A stretch of 64,000 nt of DNA from Eubacteriaceae bacterium (GCA_910574895.1 CAJTDQ010000006.1:14811-78810); one strand, 5' to 3'. Positions 35,082-45,423 are shown, counted from the first letter of the stretch. A program made the numbers and translations. Notes: generated from the letters alone by a model not told the origin.

Positions 35082-36032
35082 GTGAAACAGAACGAATTTT
35101 ATTATATCAAAGAAGTTGCGAAGCATCATAGTTTTTCGAAAGCATCAAAGGCATTAGGAATATCACAGCCGGCATTGAGTAATTATATTAAAAAGGTAGA
35201 GGAATCTTTGGGAGTATTACTTTTTGACAGAAGTATTTCGCCGATAGAGATTACAGAATTTGGAAAAATATATTTACAATATGCAGATGAGGTTATTTAT
35301 GCAGGCGATAAACTCAATAGTATTATGTCGGATTTACTGAATTTAAAGAAAGGTGAACTGATTATTGGAAGTACTGCGAGTTTTTCTACAGGTTATCTTC
35401 CTACACCAATCTCAACATTTCATAAGAATTATCCAGGAATAAATCTTAAGATTATTGAGGGGAAGGTTCCTGAGGTTAGGGAAAGGTGTTTAATTGGAGA
35501 GGTAGATATGTTCTTGTCAGATGCAGACATTGACGATGAATTATTTGACAAAGAAATATTGTTCGATGAACGTATTATTATGGTAGTTCCGAAGGATCTG
35601 GAAATTAATGAACAGATAAAAGATTATAGAGTTCCTTTAGAAGAGATTGTAAAGGGTAACCTGTCTGATAAAAAATACAGATCACTTAATCTGAAGGTTA
35701 TGAAGGAACAGAATTTTATTTTGTTAAATGAACAGCAGCATATCAGGCATATGGTTGACAGGATGTTTGAGAATGCCGGATTTAAGCCAAGTGTAGTGAT
35801 GCAGGTTCCACAGACGATTACGGGTCTGGCTATGAGTATGGCAGGAGTTGGAATTTCTTTTGTTGCCGAAAGTACAATTAAGTATAATAATTTGGAAGAA
35901 CACCCATATTATTATAAAGTAGGCGGTGATAAAGAAGCTATCCGGACAATGTGTATTGCGTATAAGAAAGGGAAATATATACCAAACGCAGGACAGAAAT
36001 TTATTGAAATTCTAAAAGAACAATTAGGATAA
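35082..36032 (+). CDS. LysR-family transcriptional regulator
   Basis: The N-terminal helix-turn-helix is clear (FSKASKALGISQPALSNYIKKVEESLG, about residues 19-45), and an effector-binding domain follows (IIGSTASFSTGYLPTPI). LysR proteins with this neighbourhood (CysL/CbsL-like) commonly control sulfur or sulfonate uptake. It starts with GTG behind a GAGG site and follows the ATPase gene by 27 bases, so it is likely co-transcribed and may regulate the promoter at 32349. Confidence 0.85.
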   Translation: MKQNEFYYIKEVAKHHSFSKASKALGISQPALSNYIKKVEESLGVLLFDRSISPIEITEFGKIYLQYADEVIYAGDKLNSIMSDLLNLKKGELIIGSTASFSTGYLPTPISTFHKNYPGINLKIIEGKVPEVRERCLIGEVDMFLSDADIDDELFDKEILFDERIIMVVPKDLEINEQIKDYRVPLEEIVKGNLSDKKYRSLNLKVMKEQNFILLNEQQHIRHMVDRMFENAGFKPSVVMQVPQTITGLAMSMAGVGISFVAESTIKYNNLEEHPYYYKVGGDKEAIRTMCIAYKKGKYIPNAGQKFIEILKEQLG

Positions 36033-36056
36033 AGCGCACCAGCGGTGCGCTTTTTC
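36031..36056 (+). terminator. Terminator after the LysR gene
   Basis: AAAGCGCACC and GGTGCGCTTT form a ten-base stem with an AGC loop, ending in a T-run. Its first bases overlap the stop codon. Confidence 0.9.
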
Positions 36057-36149
36057 TGCGTTTGTTTTATTGCACTAATACGGTGCTTATGTTAAAATAA
36101 AAAAGACTATGGGAATTTGTGCCCATCTACTTAAAGCAGTGTTGAGGTA

Positions 36150-36593
36150 ATGAAAATGCTAAACAATGAAAAAATCATATTAATGACTAAATTATCATTA
36201 TACGAGCAGAAAAATGAAAAGTCAGAAATAAAATCCAGCAGATACTTTAAAAGTGATTACATGTTGATGAAAATGCTGGGTTCTTTTATAAGTGTTACGG
36301 TAGGATATATTTTATGTCTGGTATTATGGATTATATTCAGTGCAGATAAAATGATTGGGAGCATGACTACTACAGGAAAGTTTGTTGGTCTGCTCGTTAT
36401 ACTTGTTATTATATATGTTGCACTGACTGTTACATATATGATTTTCAGTTATGCATTTTATTCACATAGGTTTCGAAAAATCAGAAGAAATTTAAAAGAG
36501 TATAATGGAGATTTGAAAACATTACATCGGATTCAGGAGCAGGAATATGATGCAATTATTGATGAGTTAGAAGAGGGAGGCGAGGAAGCGTAA
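36150..36593 (+). CDS. Small membrane protein of unknown function
   Basis: The 147-residue protein has a Lys/Glu-rich cytoplasmic start, two membrane segments (about 48-70 and 80-105), and a charged helical C-terminus ending EELEEGGEEA-like acidic residues. The family was not recognised. ATG 36150 follows TTGAGGT; ATG 36156 is an alternative. Its stop overlaps the start of the next gene (TAATG), so the two membrane proteins are coupled. They stand directly before cdaA and may act with it. Confidence 0.65.
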   Translation: MKMLNNEKIILMTKLSLYEQKNEKSEIKSSRYFKSDYMLMKMLGSFISVTVGYILCLVLWIIFSADKMIGSMTTTGKFVGLLVILVIIYVALTVTYMIFSYAFYSHRFRKIRRNLKEYNGDLKTLHRIQEQEYDAIIDELEEGGEEA

Positions 36594-37555
36594 TGACAAC
36601 TTTATTCGAATTAAGAGAAAAAATTAAAAATTTTTATGGGGCTCATGAAATGATGTTGAGACCAATCATTAAATTCCTTGCAGTGTTTGTATCATTGTTA
36701 TTGATTAAATCTAATATTGGATTTATGGGACTTTTAAATTCATGGATTATTATTCTTTCGCTATCTGTAATCAGTGCTTTTCTTCCATGGAATGTAGTGG
36801 CAGTGATTCTGGCAGCGGACATTTTGGCAAATATATTTTCTGTATCTGTTGAATTAGGCGGACTTATTTTACTTATTGTATTAATTTTGTTTTTGCTGTT
36901 CTTTAGATTTTCTCCAAAACAGGGTGCACTTTTGGTTCTTATACCGTTGGCGTTTTTTTTGAAAATACCATATGCAATACCTGTTGTTGTTGGTTTGTTA
37001 TGGGCACCGTATGCCATCATTCCGGCTATATTTGGAACAATTATTTATTTTATGATTTTCGTAATAGGAGAGAACACAGAACTTTTAACACGTATGTCTA
37101 ATGGCAATATTAGTTCTGCCAGTGTTAATTCAATTATTAATATGCTGAGTAATAATAATGAGATGATTTTGATTATTATTGCGTTTGTAATAACGATTCT
37201 TGTTGTATATTTTATAAAGAGAATGTCCGTAGATAATGCCTGGACCATTGCTATTTTTGCCGGAGGAATTTTAGAGTTTGTTATTGTTCTTGTAGGTAAT
37301 CTTATGCTTAAAACAGAAAGTTCCCTGCTAGAAATAATAATCGGCAATATTTTTTCTATTATTGTGTCATTTGTGATACATTTTTTCGTGTTTTCTGTGG
37401 ATTATTCGAGAACAGAGCATACACAGTTTGAGGATGACGAATATTATTATTATGTGAAGGCTGTACCTAAAATTAATGTAACAGCACCGGAAATGAATGT
37501 GAAGAGAATTAATGCTCAGAGAAGAAAGAAAAATCAGAATAGAAAGATAAAGTAA
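36593..37555 (+). CDS. Polytopic membrane protein of unknown function
   Basis: The 320-residue protein has about eight hydrophobic segments and a basic C-terminal tail (RRKKNQNRK). An acidic loop FEDDEYYYY precedes the tail. I cannot place it in a known family. It overlaps the preceding small membrane gene by one base and stands 37 bases before cdaA, which suggests a shared transcript. Confidence 0.7.
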   Translation: MTTLFELREKIKNFYGAHEMMLRPIIKFLAVFVSLLLIKSNIGFMGLLNSWIIILSLSVISAFLPWNVVAVILAADILANIFSVSVELGGLILLIVLILFLLFFRFSPKQGALLVLIPLAFFLKIPYAIPVVVGLLWAPYAIIPAIFGTIIYFMIFVIGENTELLTRMSNGNISSASVNSIINMLSNNNEMILIIIAFVITILVVYFIKRMSVDNAWTIAIFAGGILEFVIVLVGNLMLKTESSLLEIIIGNIFSIIVSFVIHFFVFSVDYSRTEHTQFEDDEYYYYVKAVPKINVTAPEMNVKRINAQRRKKNQNRKIK

Positions 37556-37592
37556 TCGTATATAGAGAAAGGATTTAGAAAGGAGTGCAGGA

Positions 37593-38477
37593 TTGAGCGC
37601 AATATTTAGTTATGTTCAAGACTTTTTTGAAAAGTATTTAACAATACCGGACTTTTATATCAGCGATATTGTAGAAATTATTGTTATTGCCGTGTTAATT
37701 TATTATGTTATCTTATGGTTTAGAAAAAGCAGGGCATGGGCATTGCTGAAAGGCATATTAGTAATTGTTGTATTTATGGTTATCGCATCTCTTTTTCACC
37801 TGACCACTCTTTTATGGATTATCAATAAGACATTAAGCGCAGGAATCATAGCAATTGTGATTATTTTTCAGCCGGAACTGAGAAGGGCGCTGGAGGAACT
37901 TGGAAAGAAAAATGTGGTCTTTAAGTTACTAAAAGTTGGAAATAATATAGAAGATGAGAGGCTTAGTGATAAATCGATTGAAGAAATTATCAGGGCATGT
38001 CTGGAGATGGCAAAAGTTAAAACCGGAGCATTAATCGTAATAGCAAGGGACCATGATTTAAGCCAGTATAGTGAGACGGGAATTAGAATTGGAGCGAAAA
38101 TCTCTAGTCAGTTATTAATTAATATATTTGAGAAAAATACACCACTTCATGACGGAGCGGTTATCGTTGAAAATGATATGGTAGTTTCTGCTACCTGTTA
38201 TCTACCTCTGTCTGACAGTGTTTCACTTAGCAAAGATTTGGGAACAAGGCATCGGGCAGGTCTTGGTATCAGTGAAGTGACAGATAGTATTGTTATTATT
38301 GTTTCAGAAGAAACAGGAAGTATTTCTATTGCCAGAGACGCACATTTGATCAGGTATGCAGATGCCGCAGTATTAAAAAGTGAATTATTAAAAGCTCAGG
38401 CTAAGGTGGAAGTAAAACCTAAGAAACGATTTTGGAAAGGAAGGGAGCGCAATGAAAAAAGCGATAGCGAAGATTAA
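37593..38477 (+). CDS. cdaA: Diadenylate cyclase CdaA
   Basis: CdaA makes the second messenger c-di-AMP from two ATP. Three membrane segments (about residues 20-95) precede the DAC (DisA_N) domain, with the catalytic DGA (HDGAVIVEND) and RHR (GTRHRAGLGISE) motifs. The start is TTG behind AAAGGAG at a normal distance; no better ATG exists. Length of 294 aa fits. It overlaps cdaR. c-di-AMP controls potassium, osmotic balance and cell-wall growth. Confidence 0.93.
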   Translation: MSAIFSYVQDFFEKYLTIPDFYISDIVEIIVIAVLIYYVILWFRKSRAWALLKGILVIVVFMVIASLFHLTTLLWIINKTLSAGIIAIVIIFQPELRRALEELGKKNVVFKLLKVGNNIEDERLSDKSIEEIIRACLEMAKVKTGALIVIARDHDLSQYSETGIRIGAKISSQLLINIFEKNTPLHDGAVIVENDMVVSATCYLPLSDSVSLSKDLGTRHRAGLGISEVTDSIVIIVSEETGSISIARDAHLIRYADAAVLKSELLKAQAKVEVKPKKRFWKGRERNEKSDSED

Positions 38478-39687
38478 AGCTTCATTAACACATAATGTAG
38501 GCATTAAAATAGTTGCGTTAGTCGTTGCAGCTTTAATCTGGCTGACAGTTATCAATATGACGGACCCTGAGAAAACAGTGATGATATATAGTATTCCTGT
38601 GGAGATAACACATGAAGATGCTATAAGTGATATGGAGATGGTATATGAAGTCAGGTCTGATAAATATGTGAATATTACCATATCAGGAAAAAGGTCTGTA
38701 GTGAGTGGATTATCTGCAGATGATTTTAAAGCTACTGCTTCCTTAAAGGAACTTTCTAAAGTGAATTCTGTTCCAATAGAAGTTGTTGCAAAGCAGGGGT
38801 CGAAAGCAAGGAAAGTTACAATTGAAAAGCAGTCTGTACAGACATTGATGGTTGAAGTGGAACAGATAAAGAAGGAAAATTTTGATATACAGGTGGAGTA
38901 TAGTGGAAAGGCGGCAACAGGGTTTGTACCGAGTAAGTATACATTATCGAAGAACAATGTTTCTATTACAGCACCAAACTCTATATTAAATAGCATTGAC
39001 AGAGTTGTGGCAGAGTGTGAACTAGAAGGCAATAGTACTGATTTTACCAATAGATGCAGATTGCTTCTTTATGATTCGAAAGGAAATATTATCAGAACTA
39101 AACATGTAAAAATGTCCAGCCGGCAGGTATATGTTACAGTTCAGATTGATGAAGAGAAAGAAGTACCGATTGAGATTGGTAATATTGGAAAGCCCGCAAA
39201 AGGATACGAAATTAAAAGTACGATTTTATCTTTAGATAAAGTAAAATTAGTCGGAGATAATGGGGTATTAAACAGTATTGACAGGATTTTATTGGAGAAA
39301 GATATAGACATTTCAAAATCGAAAGATAAGTATACGAAGACATTCGATTTGAAGAAATATATCCCTGCCGGAGTTACTATCAATGGGGAAACAGCAGTAA
39401 AAATTGAAATTGAAATAGGGAAAATGGCTACAAAGACTTTTGATATTAAAAATTCAGATATTGAAATAAAAAATCAGGGAGAAAATAAAATTAGGATAAT
39501 GGATGATGTAAAAGTTACATTACAGGGAGAGAATGAAGTGATATCCAATATTTCTTCTAAAGATATAAAAGCTAGTATTAATGTGGACAAGCTGGATAAA
39601 GGAGAACATTCTATTCCGTTGAATCTAAAAGTTCCGGAAGGTACTATGGTTATGGAAGACGTGAATGTAAAAATAAAGATAAAATAA
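38452..39687 (+). CDS. cdaR: CdaA regulator CdaR (YbbR-domain protein)
   Basis: CdaR is a membrane-anchored extracytoplasmic protein that binds and modulates CdaA. An N-terminal membrane segment (about 18-38) is followed by four YbbR-like repeats, seen by recurring patterns such as [17 protein letters not shown] and [17 protein letters not shown]. It overlaps the end of cdaA by 26 bases. The usual third gene, glmM, does not follow; galE does. Confidence 0.9.
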   Translation: MKKAIAKIKASLTHNVGIKIVALVVAALIWLTVINMTDPEKTVMIYSIPVEITHEDAISDMEMVYEVRSDKYVNITISGKRSVVSGLSADDFKATASLKELSKVNSVPIEVVAKQGSKARKVTIEKQSVQTLMVEVEQIKKENFDIQVEYSGKAATGFVPSKYTLSKNNVSITAPNSILNSIDRVVAECELEGNSTDFTNRCRLLLYDSKGNIIRTKHVKMSSRQVYVTVQIDEEKEVPIEIGNIGKPAKGYEIKSTILSLDKVKLVGDNGVLNSIDRILLEKDIDISKSKDKYTKTFDLKKYIPAGVTINGETAVKIEIEIGKMATKTFDIKNSDIEIKNQGENKIRIMDDVKVTLQGENEVISNISSKDIKASINVDKLDKGEHSIPLNLKVPEGTMVMEDVNVKIKIK

Positions 39688-39709
39688 TTTAAATATAGGA
39701 GGAATAAAT

Positions 39710-40726
39710 ATGCATACTATTTTAGTGACAGGAGGAGCCGGCTATATTGGAAGTCATACTTGTGTAGAGTTATTGGAAGCAGGTTATGAAGTTGTTGTGG
39801 TTGATAATCTTTGTAATTCTTCAGAGGAGTCTTTGAGAAGAGTAGAGAAAATTACAGGGAAACAGGTAAAATTTTATGAGGCTGATATTGCTGATAGGAC
39901 AAAAATGAGAAAAATTTTTGAAGAAAATGATATCTTTGGAGTAATTCATTTTGCAGGTTTAAAAGCGGTAGGCGAGTCTGTGCAGAAACCTTTAGAATAC
40001 TATCAGAACAATATATCAGGAACATTGAATATGTGTGAAGTGATGAGAGAGCAGGGAGTGAAAAATATTATTTTTAGTTCTTCTGCTACAGTATATGGTG
40101 ATCCTGAAACAGTGCCGATTACGGAAGCATGTCCTAAGGGGCAATGTACAAACCCTTACGGATGGACAAAGTCTATGTTAGAACAGATGCTCACAGATAT
40201 TCAGAAGGCAGATGATGAATGGAATGTAATACTTCTCCGTTATTTTAATCCAATTGGTGCTCATAAAAGCGGACTGATGGGTGAAGACCCAAATGGTATT
40301 CCAAATAATCTGATGCCGTATGTTATGAAAGTTGCTATTGGGGAACTTCCACATGTGAATGTTTTCGGTGATGATTATGCAACTCCTGATGGTACAGGAG
40401 TGAGAGATTATATTCATGTAGTCGATTTGGCAGTAGGGCATGTAAAAGCGGTTCAGAAAATAGAAGAGAATCCGGGTGTAAAAGTATATAACTTAGGAAC
40501 AGGAAATGGATATAGTGTTTTAGATGTTATTGAAAATGTAAGCAAGGCTGTGGGAAAAGAAATTCCATATGTAATTGCTGAGAGAAGAGCTGGTGATATT
40601 GCAGAGTGTTATGCAGATGCAGCTTTGGCAAAAGAAGAATTGGGATGGGAATCCGAGAACGGAATCAAGGAAATGTGTGAGGATTCCTGGAATTGGCAGA
40701 AGAATAATCCAAAGGGTTATAGATAA
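39710..40726 (+). CDS. galE: UDP-glucose 4-epimerase GalE
   Basis: GalE interconverts UDP-glucose and UDP-galactose (or the GlcNAc forms). The NAD site [15 protein letters not shown] is at the N-terminus, and the catalytic Ser and Tyr-x3-Lys are visible in FSSSATVYG and [21 protein letters not shown] and [14 protein letters not shown] are also family marks. Length 338 aa is standard. It lies 22 bases after cdaR and may share its transcript. Confidence 0.95.
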   Translation: MHTILVTGGAGYIGSHTCVELLEAGYEVVVVDNLCNSSEESLRRVEKITGKQVKFYEADIADRTKMRKIFEENDIFGVIHFAGLKAVGESVQKPLEYYQNNISGTLNMCEVMREQGVKNIIFSSSATVYGDPETVPITEACPKGQCTNPYGWTKSMLEQMLTDIQKADDEWNVILLRYFNPIGAHKSGLMGEDPNGIPNNLMPYVMKVAIGELPHVNVFGDDYATPDGTGVRDYIHVVDLAVGHVKAVQKIEENPGVKVYNLGTGNGYSVLDVIENVSKAVGKEIPYVIAERRAGDIAECYADAALAKEELGWESENGIKEMCEDSWNWQKNNPKGYR

Positions 40727-40752
40727 ACTAAAACGTATGATAGGAGAGAGCC

Positions 40753-42078
40753 GTGAGTTCAAAGAAGAAAACGAAGGAGCCTGGAAAACAGCTAAAGACA
40801 ATTAGAAGATTAAAGAAAGTAACTACAACAGTTGAAGTAATCGTTGGTGTTTTATTTATAATAGCAGCAGTTGTGTTGTTTGTTCCGGGAGTTAAAACAG
40901 AATTAATCAAAGGGATGGCAGGTACTGCTGTAGGACAGAAAATTATTTCGTGGTTTGGCAGTAAAGCTTATGCAGACAGCGTATTTGACAAAGAGTTTGA
41001 TAATAAAAAACTGAAAACAAATCAGTTAAAATACAATTATGCAGAAGAATATACGAACTTTGTTATGTTTGGGGTGGATTCCAGAGAAGGACAGGTAAAT
41101 ACATCCAACAGCGATTCCATCTTAATTGTCAGCATCCATAATACCAATGGCGAAGTTAAGATGGTATCAGTATATAGAGATACAATGCTTGGAATATGTG
41201 ATAGTGCAGGAACGATAAACCAGTATTTTAAGGTTAATTCTGCATATTCTTATGGTGGTCCTGAAGGTGCCATAAATACATTAAATTTAAATTTAGATTT
41301 GGATTTAAAGGACTATGTCACTGTAAACTTTGGAGGAGTGGCAGAGATTATAAATAAACTGGGTGGAATTACTGTAAATCTTACAGATGATGAGTTGCAG
41401 CAGTTAAATCATCATTTGAAGAGTACAATTAGTTCTACAGGGGAATATGCACCTCCGGTCAAATATAGTGGAAAGAATATTAAGTTAAATGGTATTCAGG
41501 CAACAACTTACTGTCGAATCCGTAAAGCTACATTTTATGATCCTGTAACAGGTGATGCAATCAGCAATGACTTTGGCAGGGCAGCACGTCAGCGTTCTGT
41601 GATTATGAAACTGGTAGAGAAAGCGAAAAAGGCTAGCATTAGTGAACTTCAGGGAATGGTTGAGACAGTATTAAATGGCAAAAACAAAAAAGGTAACATT
41701 ATTTTAACCAGTTTTACTTTTGATGAGATTATCAACCTTCTGCCTATTATATTTGACTTTCAGTTAAGTGGCAGTGAAGGATTTCCATCAAAGTTAGAAA
41801 CAGGAACATTTGATGGAGTAAGTTATGTTGTTGCAAGTGGATTAAGTGCTAACGTAACAGAACTTCATGAATATTTGTATGGTGAAAAAGATTATCTGCC
41901 AACCGATAATGTACGTGCTGTAGATAATACAATTACAGCAAAAACAGGAATTAGCGAAAATTCTGCAGGATATAATCCTACAGAAATCGGAAAGAATAAT
42001 GAAGAACCTACAGAAGAAGTCACTACACAGGATATAAATTTTGATTATGATGACAAAGGAAAAAGTGATTTCTATTAA
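40753..42078 (+). CDS. LytR-CpsA-Psr (LCP) family cell-wall glycopolymer ligase
   Basis: LCP proteins attach teichoic acid or capsule polymers to peptidoglycan outside the membrane. One membrane segment (about 24-46) precedes the LCP domain, with FGVDSREGQ, SDSILIVSI, MVSVYRDTML, GGITVNLTDDE and the conserved Arg/Asp set near the DFGRAARQR motif. The C-terminus is a disordered Thr/Glu tail. It starts with GTG behind GGAGAG. Length 441 aa is normal. The specific polymer is not known. Confidence 0.87.
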   Translation: MSSKKKTKEPGKQLKTIRRLKKVTTTVEVIVGVLFIIAAVVLFVPGVKTELIKGMAGTAVGQKIISWFGSKAYADSVFDKEFDNKKLKTNQLKYNYAEEYTNFVMFGVDSREGQVNTSNSDSILIVSIHNTNGEVKMVSVYRDTMLGICDSAGTINQYFKVNSAYSYGGPEGAINTLNLNLDLDLKDYVTVNFGGVAEIINKLGGITVNLTDDELQQLNHHLKSTISSTGEYAPPVKYSGKNIKLNGIQATTYCRIRKATFYDPVTGDAISNDFGRAARQRSVIMKLVEKAKKASISELQGMVETVLNGKNKKGNIILTSFTFDEIINLLPIIFDFQLSGSEGFPSKLETGTFDGVSYVVASGLSANVTELHEYLYGEKDYLPTDNVRAVDNTITAKTGISENSAGYNPTEIGKNNEEPTEEVTTQDINFDYDDKGKSDFY

Positions 42079-42179
42079 TATAAATCGTTTTATTTTAACA
42101 GATAGAACACAAAATAATCACATATGAACTTTAAACTCTTTTTAGAAGTTAAATAATTTATGTGAAAGGAGACTTTAAA

Positions 42180-43556
42180 ATGTCAGAAGAGAATATGAAC
42201 GGATATTATCAAAGCCAGGATAATAATCAGTTTAACAATCCAAAAAATAATAAAAATAATAAGGGGATGATTGCAATTATTGTTGCAGCCATTTCTGTTG
42301 TTGTAATAGTTGGCTGTGCCATAGCAATTGTGGCTTTACTAAAGAAAGATACCGGAAAACTTGGACAGAACCCAGTGGGTACAGAGAAACAATCAAACGA
42401 ACATTATGAAGACATTGGTTCTACAAATGCCACACAGAATACAAATACGGGCGGTTCTGTTGTTGTGACAGATGTATCCGGAGTAGTAGAGAATACGATG
42501 CCATCAATTGTGGCAATTACAAGTAAAACAGTTATGGAACAGTCTAATCAGTATGGTTCTATCTATGATTATTTTTTCAATGGAAGAGGTGGAGGAACTG
42601 AGCAATATGAAGTTGAGGGTGCAGGTTCCGGCATTATTGTAGATCAGACAGATACAGAATTGTTAATTGTAACAAATAACCATGTTGTGGAAGGAGCAAA
42701 TAGTCTGAAAATACAGTTTAATGGTATGGAATCCAAGGATGCTGTAGATGGTTCTATTAAGGGAACAAATGCAAATGTGGATGTTGCTGTTGTAGCTGTG
42801 AAATTAAAGGATATTCCACAAAATACATTAAAAAATATTAAAAAGGCTACATTAGGTGATTCTGACCAATTGAAAGTTGGAGAAGGCGTAATTGCCATTG
42901 GTAATGCCTTAGGATATGGTCAGTCAGTAACAACCGGAGTTATCAGTGCAAAGGACAGAGAAGCTACAATAGAAAATAAAACAATGAAACTTTTGCAGAC
43001 AGATGCAGCAATCAATGGTGGTAATAGTGGTGGAGCATTATTAAATGCCAAGGGTGAGGTTATTGGAATAAACGTAGCAAAATATTCATCTAACGGTTCA
43101 ACAAGTGCCAGTGTGGAAGGAATGGGCTTTGCTATTCCTATTACATCAGTAAAAAATATTATTAGTAATCTTGAGACAAGACAGACAAGAGAGAAGTTAG
43201 ATGCAGACAAGCAGGGGTATCTTGGAATTACAAGCAAATATGATGTGACAGCAGACATTTCAGAGGCATATTCTATGCCGACCGGAATCTATATTTATGA
43301 GACAACAAAGGGTGGTCCGGCAGATAAGGCTGGTATTCAGTCAGGAGATATCATCAGAGAGTTTGACGGACAGCAGGTAGATTCTATGGATGCATTACAG
43401 AATATTGTTCAATATTATAAACCGGGTGAAAAAATTAAAGTCAAAATAGCTTATGCTTCCGGAAGAGAATATAAAGAAAAGGATGTTACGGTTACTCTAG
43501 CGGATAAGAGTACAATAGAAAATTTACAAAAGTCTGATACTCATGTAAATCAATAG
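42180..43556 (+). CDS. HtrA/DegP-type trypsin-like serine protease with PDZ domain
   Basis: An Asn/Gln-rich cytoplasmic start and a membrane segment (about 30-53) precede the S1C protease domain. The triad residues are His in VTNNHVVEG, Asp in NANVDVAVV and Ser in INGGNSGGALL. One PDZ domain (about 345-440, GGPADKAGIQSGDII) follows. HtrA proteins handle misfolded exported proteins. ATG 42180 follows AAAGGAG; an in-frame start at 42162 lacks a ribosome site. Confidence 0.9.
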   Translation: MSEENMNGYYQSQDNNQFNNPKNNKNNKGMIAIIVAAISVVVIVGCAIAIVALLKKDTGKLGQNPVGTEKQSNEHYEDIGSTNATQNTNTGGSVVVTDVSGVVENTMPSIVAITSKTVMEQSNQYGSIYDYFFNGRGGGTEQYEVEGAGSGIIVDQTDTELLIVTNNHVVEGANSLKIQFNGMESKDAVDGSIKGTNANVDVAVVAVKLKDIPQNTLKNIKKATLGDSDQLKVGEGVIAIGNALGYGQSVTTGVISAKDREATIENKTMKLLQTDAAINGGNSGGALLNAKGEVIGINVAKYSSNGSTSASVEGMGFAIPITSVKNIISNLETRQTREKLDADKQGYLGITSKYDVTADISEAYSMPTGIYIYETTKGGPADKAGIQSGDIIREFDGQQVDSMDALQNIVQYYKPGEKIKVKIAYASGREYKEKDVTVTLADKSTIENLQKSDTHVNQ

Positions 43557-43926
43557 AAATGATAAATGTATATCAAATAAGCAATGCACAATGACATCTC
43601 TTCGAGATATCATTGTCGTGCTAAACGCAAAAATGATAAATGTACAATAAATAAGCAATGCACAATGACATCCTTTCAGGATATCATTGTCGTGCTAAAC
43701 GCACTATATAATAAAAGAAATACAGATATAAAATCAAACAAATTCGATTTTATATCTGTACTTCTTTTATTATGCATTGCTTATTAGATGTCGAATGTTA
43801 TATTTTGTGTGTTTTATTTTGGGGCAAGATGTGATAAACTACGTTAAGATGTCAATTTAGCCTTGACACATATGATTATAAATTGGGAAATATATCAAGT
43901 AGTATATTTTGATTAAGAGGTACAGT
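43557..43926. other. Gene-free region with a palindromic repeat element
   Basis: The 370 bases between htrA and clpX hold the repeat element at 43576-43785 and then an AT-rich stretch with TTGACA near 43863, likely part of the clpX promoter region. A 67-codon open frame inside the repeats is a by-product of them. Confidence 0.6.
43576..43785. repeat. Palindromic element: two tandem hairpin units plus a long stem, bounded by inverted repeats
   Basis: AATAAGCAATGCA occurs at 43576 and 43650, and inverted at 43773-43785. The first two copies start hairpin units 74 bases apart that are nearly identical; their apical stems differ but stay paired (ATCTC/GAGAT in unit 1, ATCCT/AGGAT in unit 2). A third structure is a 27-bp stem with one mismatch (43709-43735 with 43746-43772). 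The layout suggests a MITE-like element or a structured RNA. Confidence 0.7.
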
Positions 43927-45423
43927 ATGAGTGATAAAGAATTTGAGAATGAAGACTTCGTAAAAGAAACAGAGGAAATAAACTTTACAGAGAGTGAACA
44001 AAAAGATAGTGATGATATAGACAGAAATGACATGCAAGATTATAGTGATGAGAGCAATGAAGATGAATATGAAAAAATTTGCTATGTCTGTAGAAGACCG
44101 GAAAGTAAAGTAGGTACGATGATAGATATGCCGGGTGGGATATGTGTGTGTGCTGACTGTCTTCAGAAAAGTTTTAACAGCTTCCAGAATATTGGTATGA
44201 ATGTAAATATCAGTGAGGAAGAATTAAAGAGTCTGTTAAATATGCCGGGTATACATATGATGTCTCCGGAGGATTTTAGAAAAGATATTCCAAATAAACA
44301 GAAGTTAAAGAAAAAGAAAAATGAGGAAAAGAAAGAAGAGCCGGTAATTGATATAAAAAAAATTCCGGCACCACATTTGATTAAGGAAAAATTAGATGAT
44401 TATGTTATCGGGCAGGATTATGCAAAAAAAGTAATGTCTGTTGCTGTATATAATCATTATAAGAGAGTTGCAACCAATACAATGGATGAAATTGAAATTG
44501 AAAAGTCGAATATGTTAATGATTGGACCAACTGGTTGTGGAAAAACTTATATGGTAAAAACACTGGCAAAACTTTTGGATGTACCTTTGGCAATAACAGA
44601 TGCTACATCTTTAACAGAAGCAGGATATATTGGTGATGATATTGAAAGCGTTTTATCTAAACTACTGGCTGCGGCGGATAATGATGTAGAGCGGGCAGAG
44701 ACAGGTATTGTATTTATTGATGAGATAGATAAAATTGCAAAAAAGGATTCCAGCAGAAGCAGAGATGTTAGTGGCGAATCTGTTCAGCAGGGATTGCTGA
44801 AATTGTTAGAAGGCAGTGAGGTTGAAGTTCCGGTAGGTGCTACAAGCAAAAATGCAATGGTTCCGCTTGCTACAGTAAATACAAAAAATATATTGTTTAT
44901 TTGTGGCGGGGCATTTCCGGACTTGGAAGATATTATTAAAGAGAGATTAAATAAGCAGGCTGCAATTGGATTTTTAGGAGATTTGACTGATAAATATGAT
45001 AAAGACAAAAATGTTATGAGTAAAGTTACAGGTGAGGATTTAAGAAAGTTTGGAATGATTCCGGAATTTCTTGGAAGACTGCCGATAGTGTTTACGTTGG
45101 AAGGCTTGGGCGAAGAAATGTTAGTAAGAATATTGACGAAGCCAAAGAATGCAATTATTAAACAGTATCAGAAACTGTTGGAATTGGATGAAGTGAAACT
45201 TGACTTTACAGAGGAGGCATTGAGGACCATTGCTAAAAGAGCCATGGACAAAAAAACAGGGGCCAGAGCACTTCGTTCCATTATTGAGGAGTTTATGCTT
45301 GATATTATGTTTGAAATTCCTAAAGATGAACATATAGGAACGGTAACAATTACAGAAGAATATATACAGGGGACAGGTGGTCCGTTAATTGGAATGCGTG
45401 GACAGGAGATGATAGAGGGATAG
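43927..45423 (+). CDS. clpX: ATP-dependent Clp protease ATP-binding subunit ClpX
   Basis: ClpX unfolds proteins and feeds them to ClpP. A zinc-binding domain (about residues 50-80, CYVCRRPES and CVCADCL) precedes the AAA+ module with Walker A GPTGCGKT, pore loop AGYIGDD, Walker B GIVFIDEIDK and the ClpP-contact loop AIGFLGD. About 45 acidic residues precede the zinc domain, longer than in most ClpX proteins. ATG 43927 follows AAGAGGT. clpP and tig are not adjacent, which is less usual. The terminator overlaps its stop codon. Confidence 0.93.
   Translation: MSDKEFENEDFVKETEEINFTESEQKDSDDIDRNDMQDYSDESNEDEYEKICYVCRRPESKVGTMIDMPGGICVCADCLQKSFNSFQNIGMNVNISEEELKSLLNMPGIHMMSPEDFRKDIPNKQKLKKKKNEEKKEEPVIDIKKIPAPHLIKEKLDDYVIGQDYAKKVMSVAVYNHYKRVATNTMDEIEIEKSNMLMIGPTGCGKTYMVKTLAKLLDVPLAITDATSLTEAGYIGDDIESVLSKLLAAADNDVERAETGIVFIDEIDKIAKKDSSRSRDVSGESVQQGLLKLLEGSEVEVPVGATSKNAMVPLATVNTKNILFICGGAFPDLEDIIKERLNKQAAIGFLGDLTDKYDKDKNVMSKVTGEDLRKFGMIPEFLGRLPIVFTLEGLGEEMLVRILTKPKNAIIKQYQKLLELDEVKLDFTEEALRTIAKRAMDKKTGARALRSIIEEFMLDIMFEIPKDEHIGTVTITEEYIQGTGGPLIGMRGQEMIEG

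Noticed and set aside
43584-43787. 67-codon frame between htrA and clpX
   Set aside because: It is a translation of the repeat element, with the same peptide pattern twice, and has no ribosome site.
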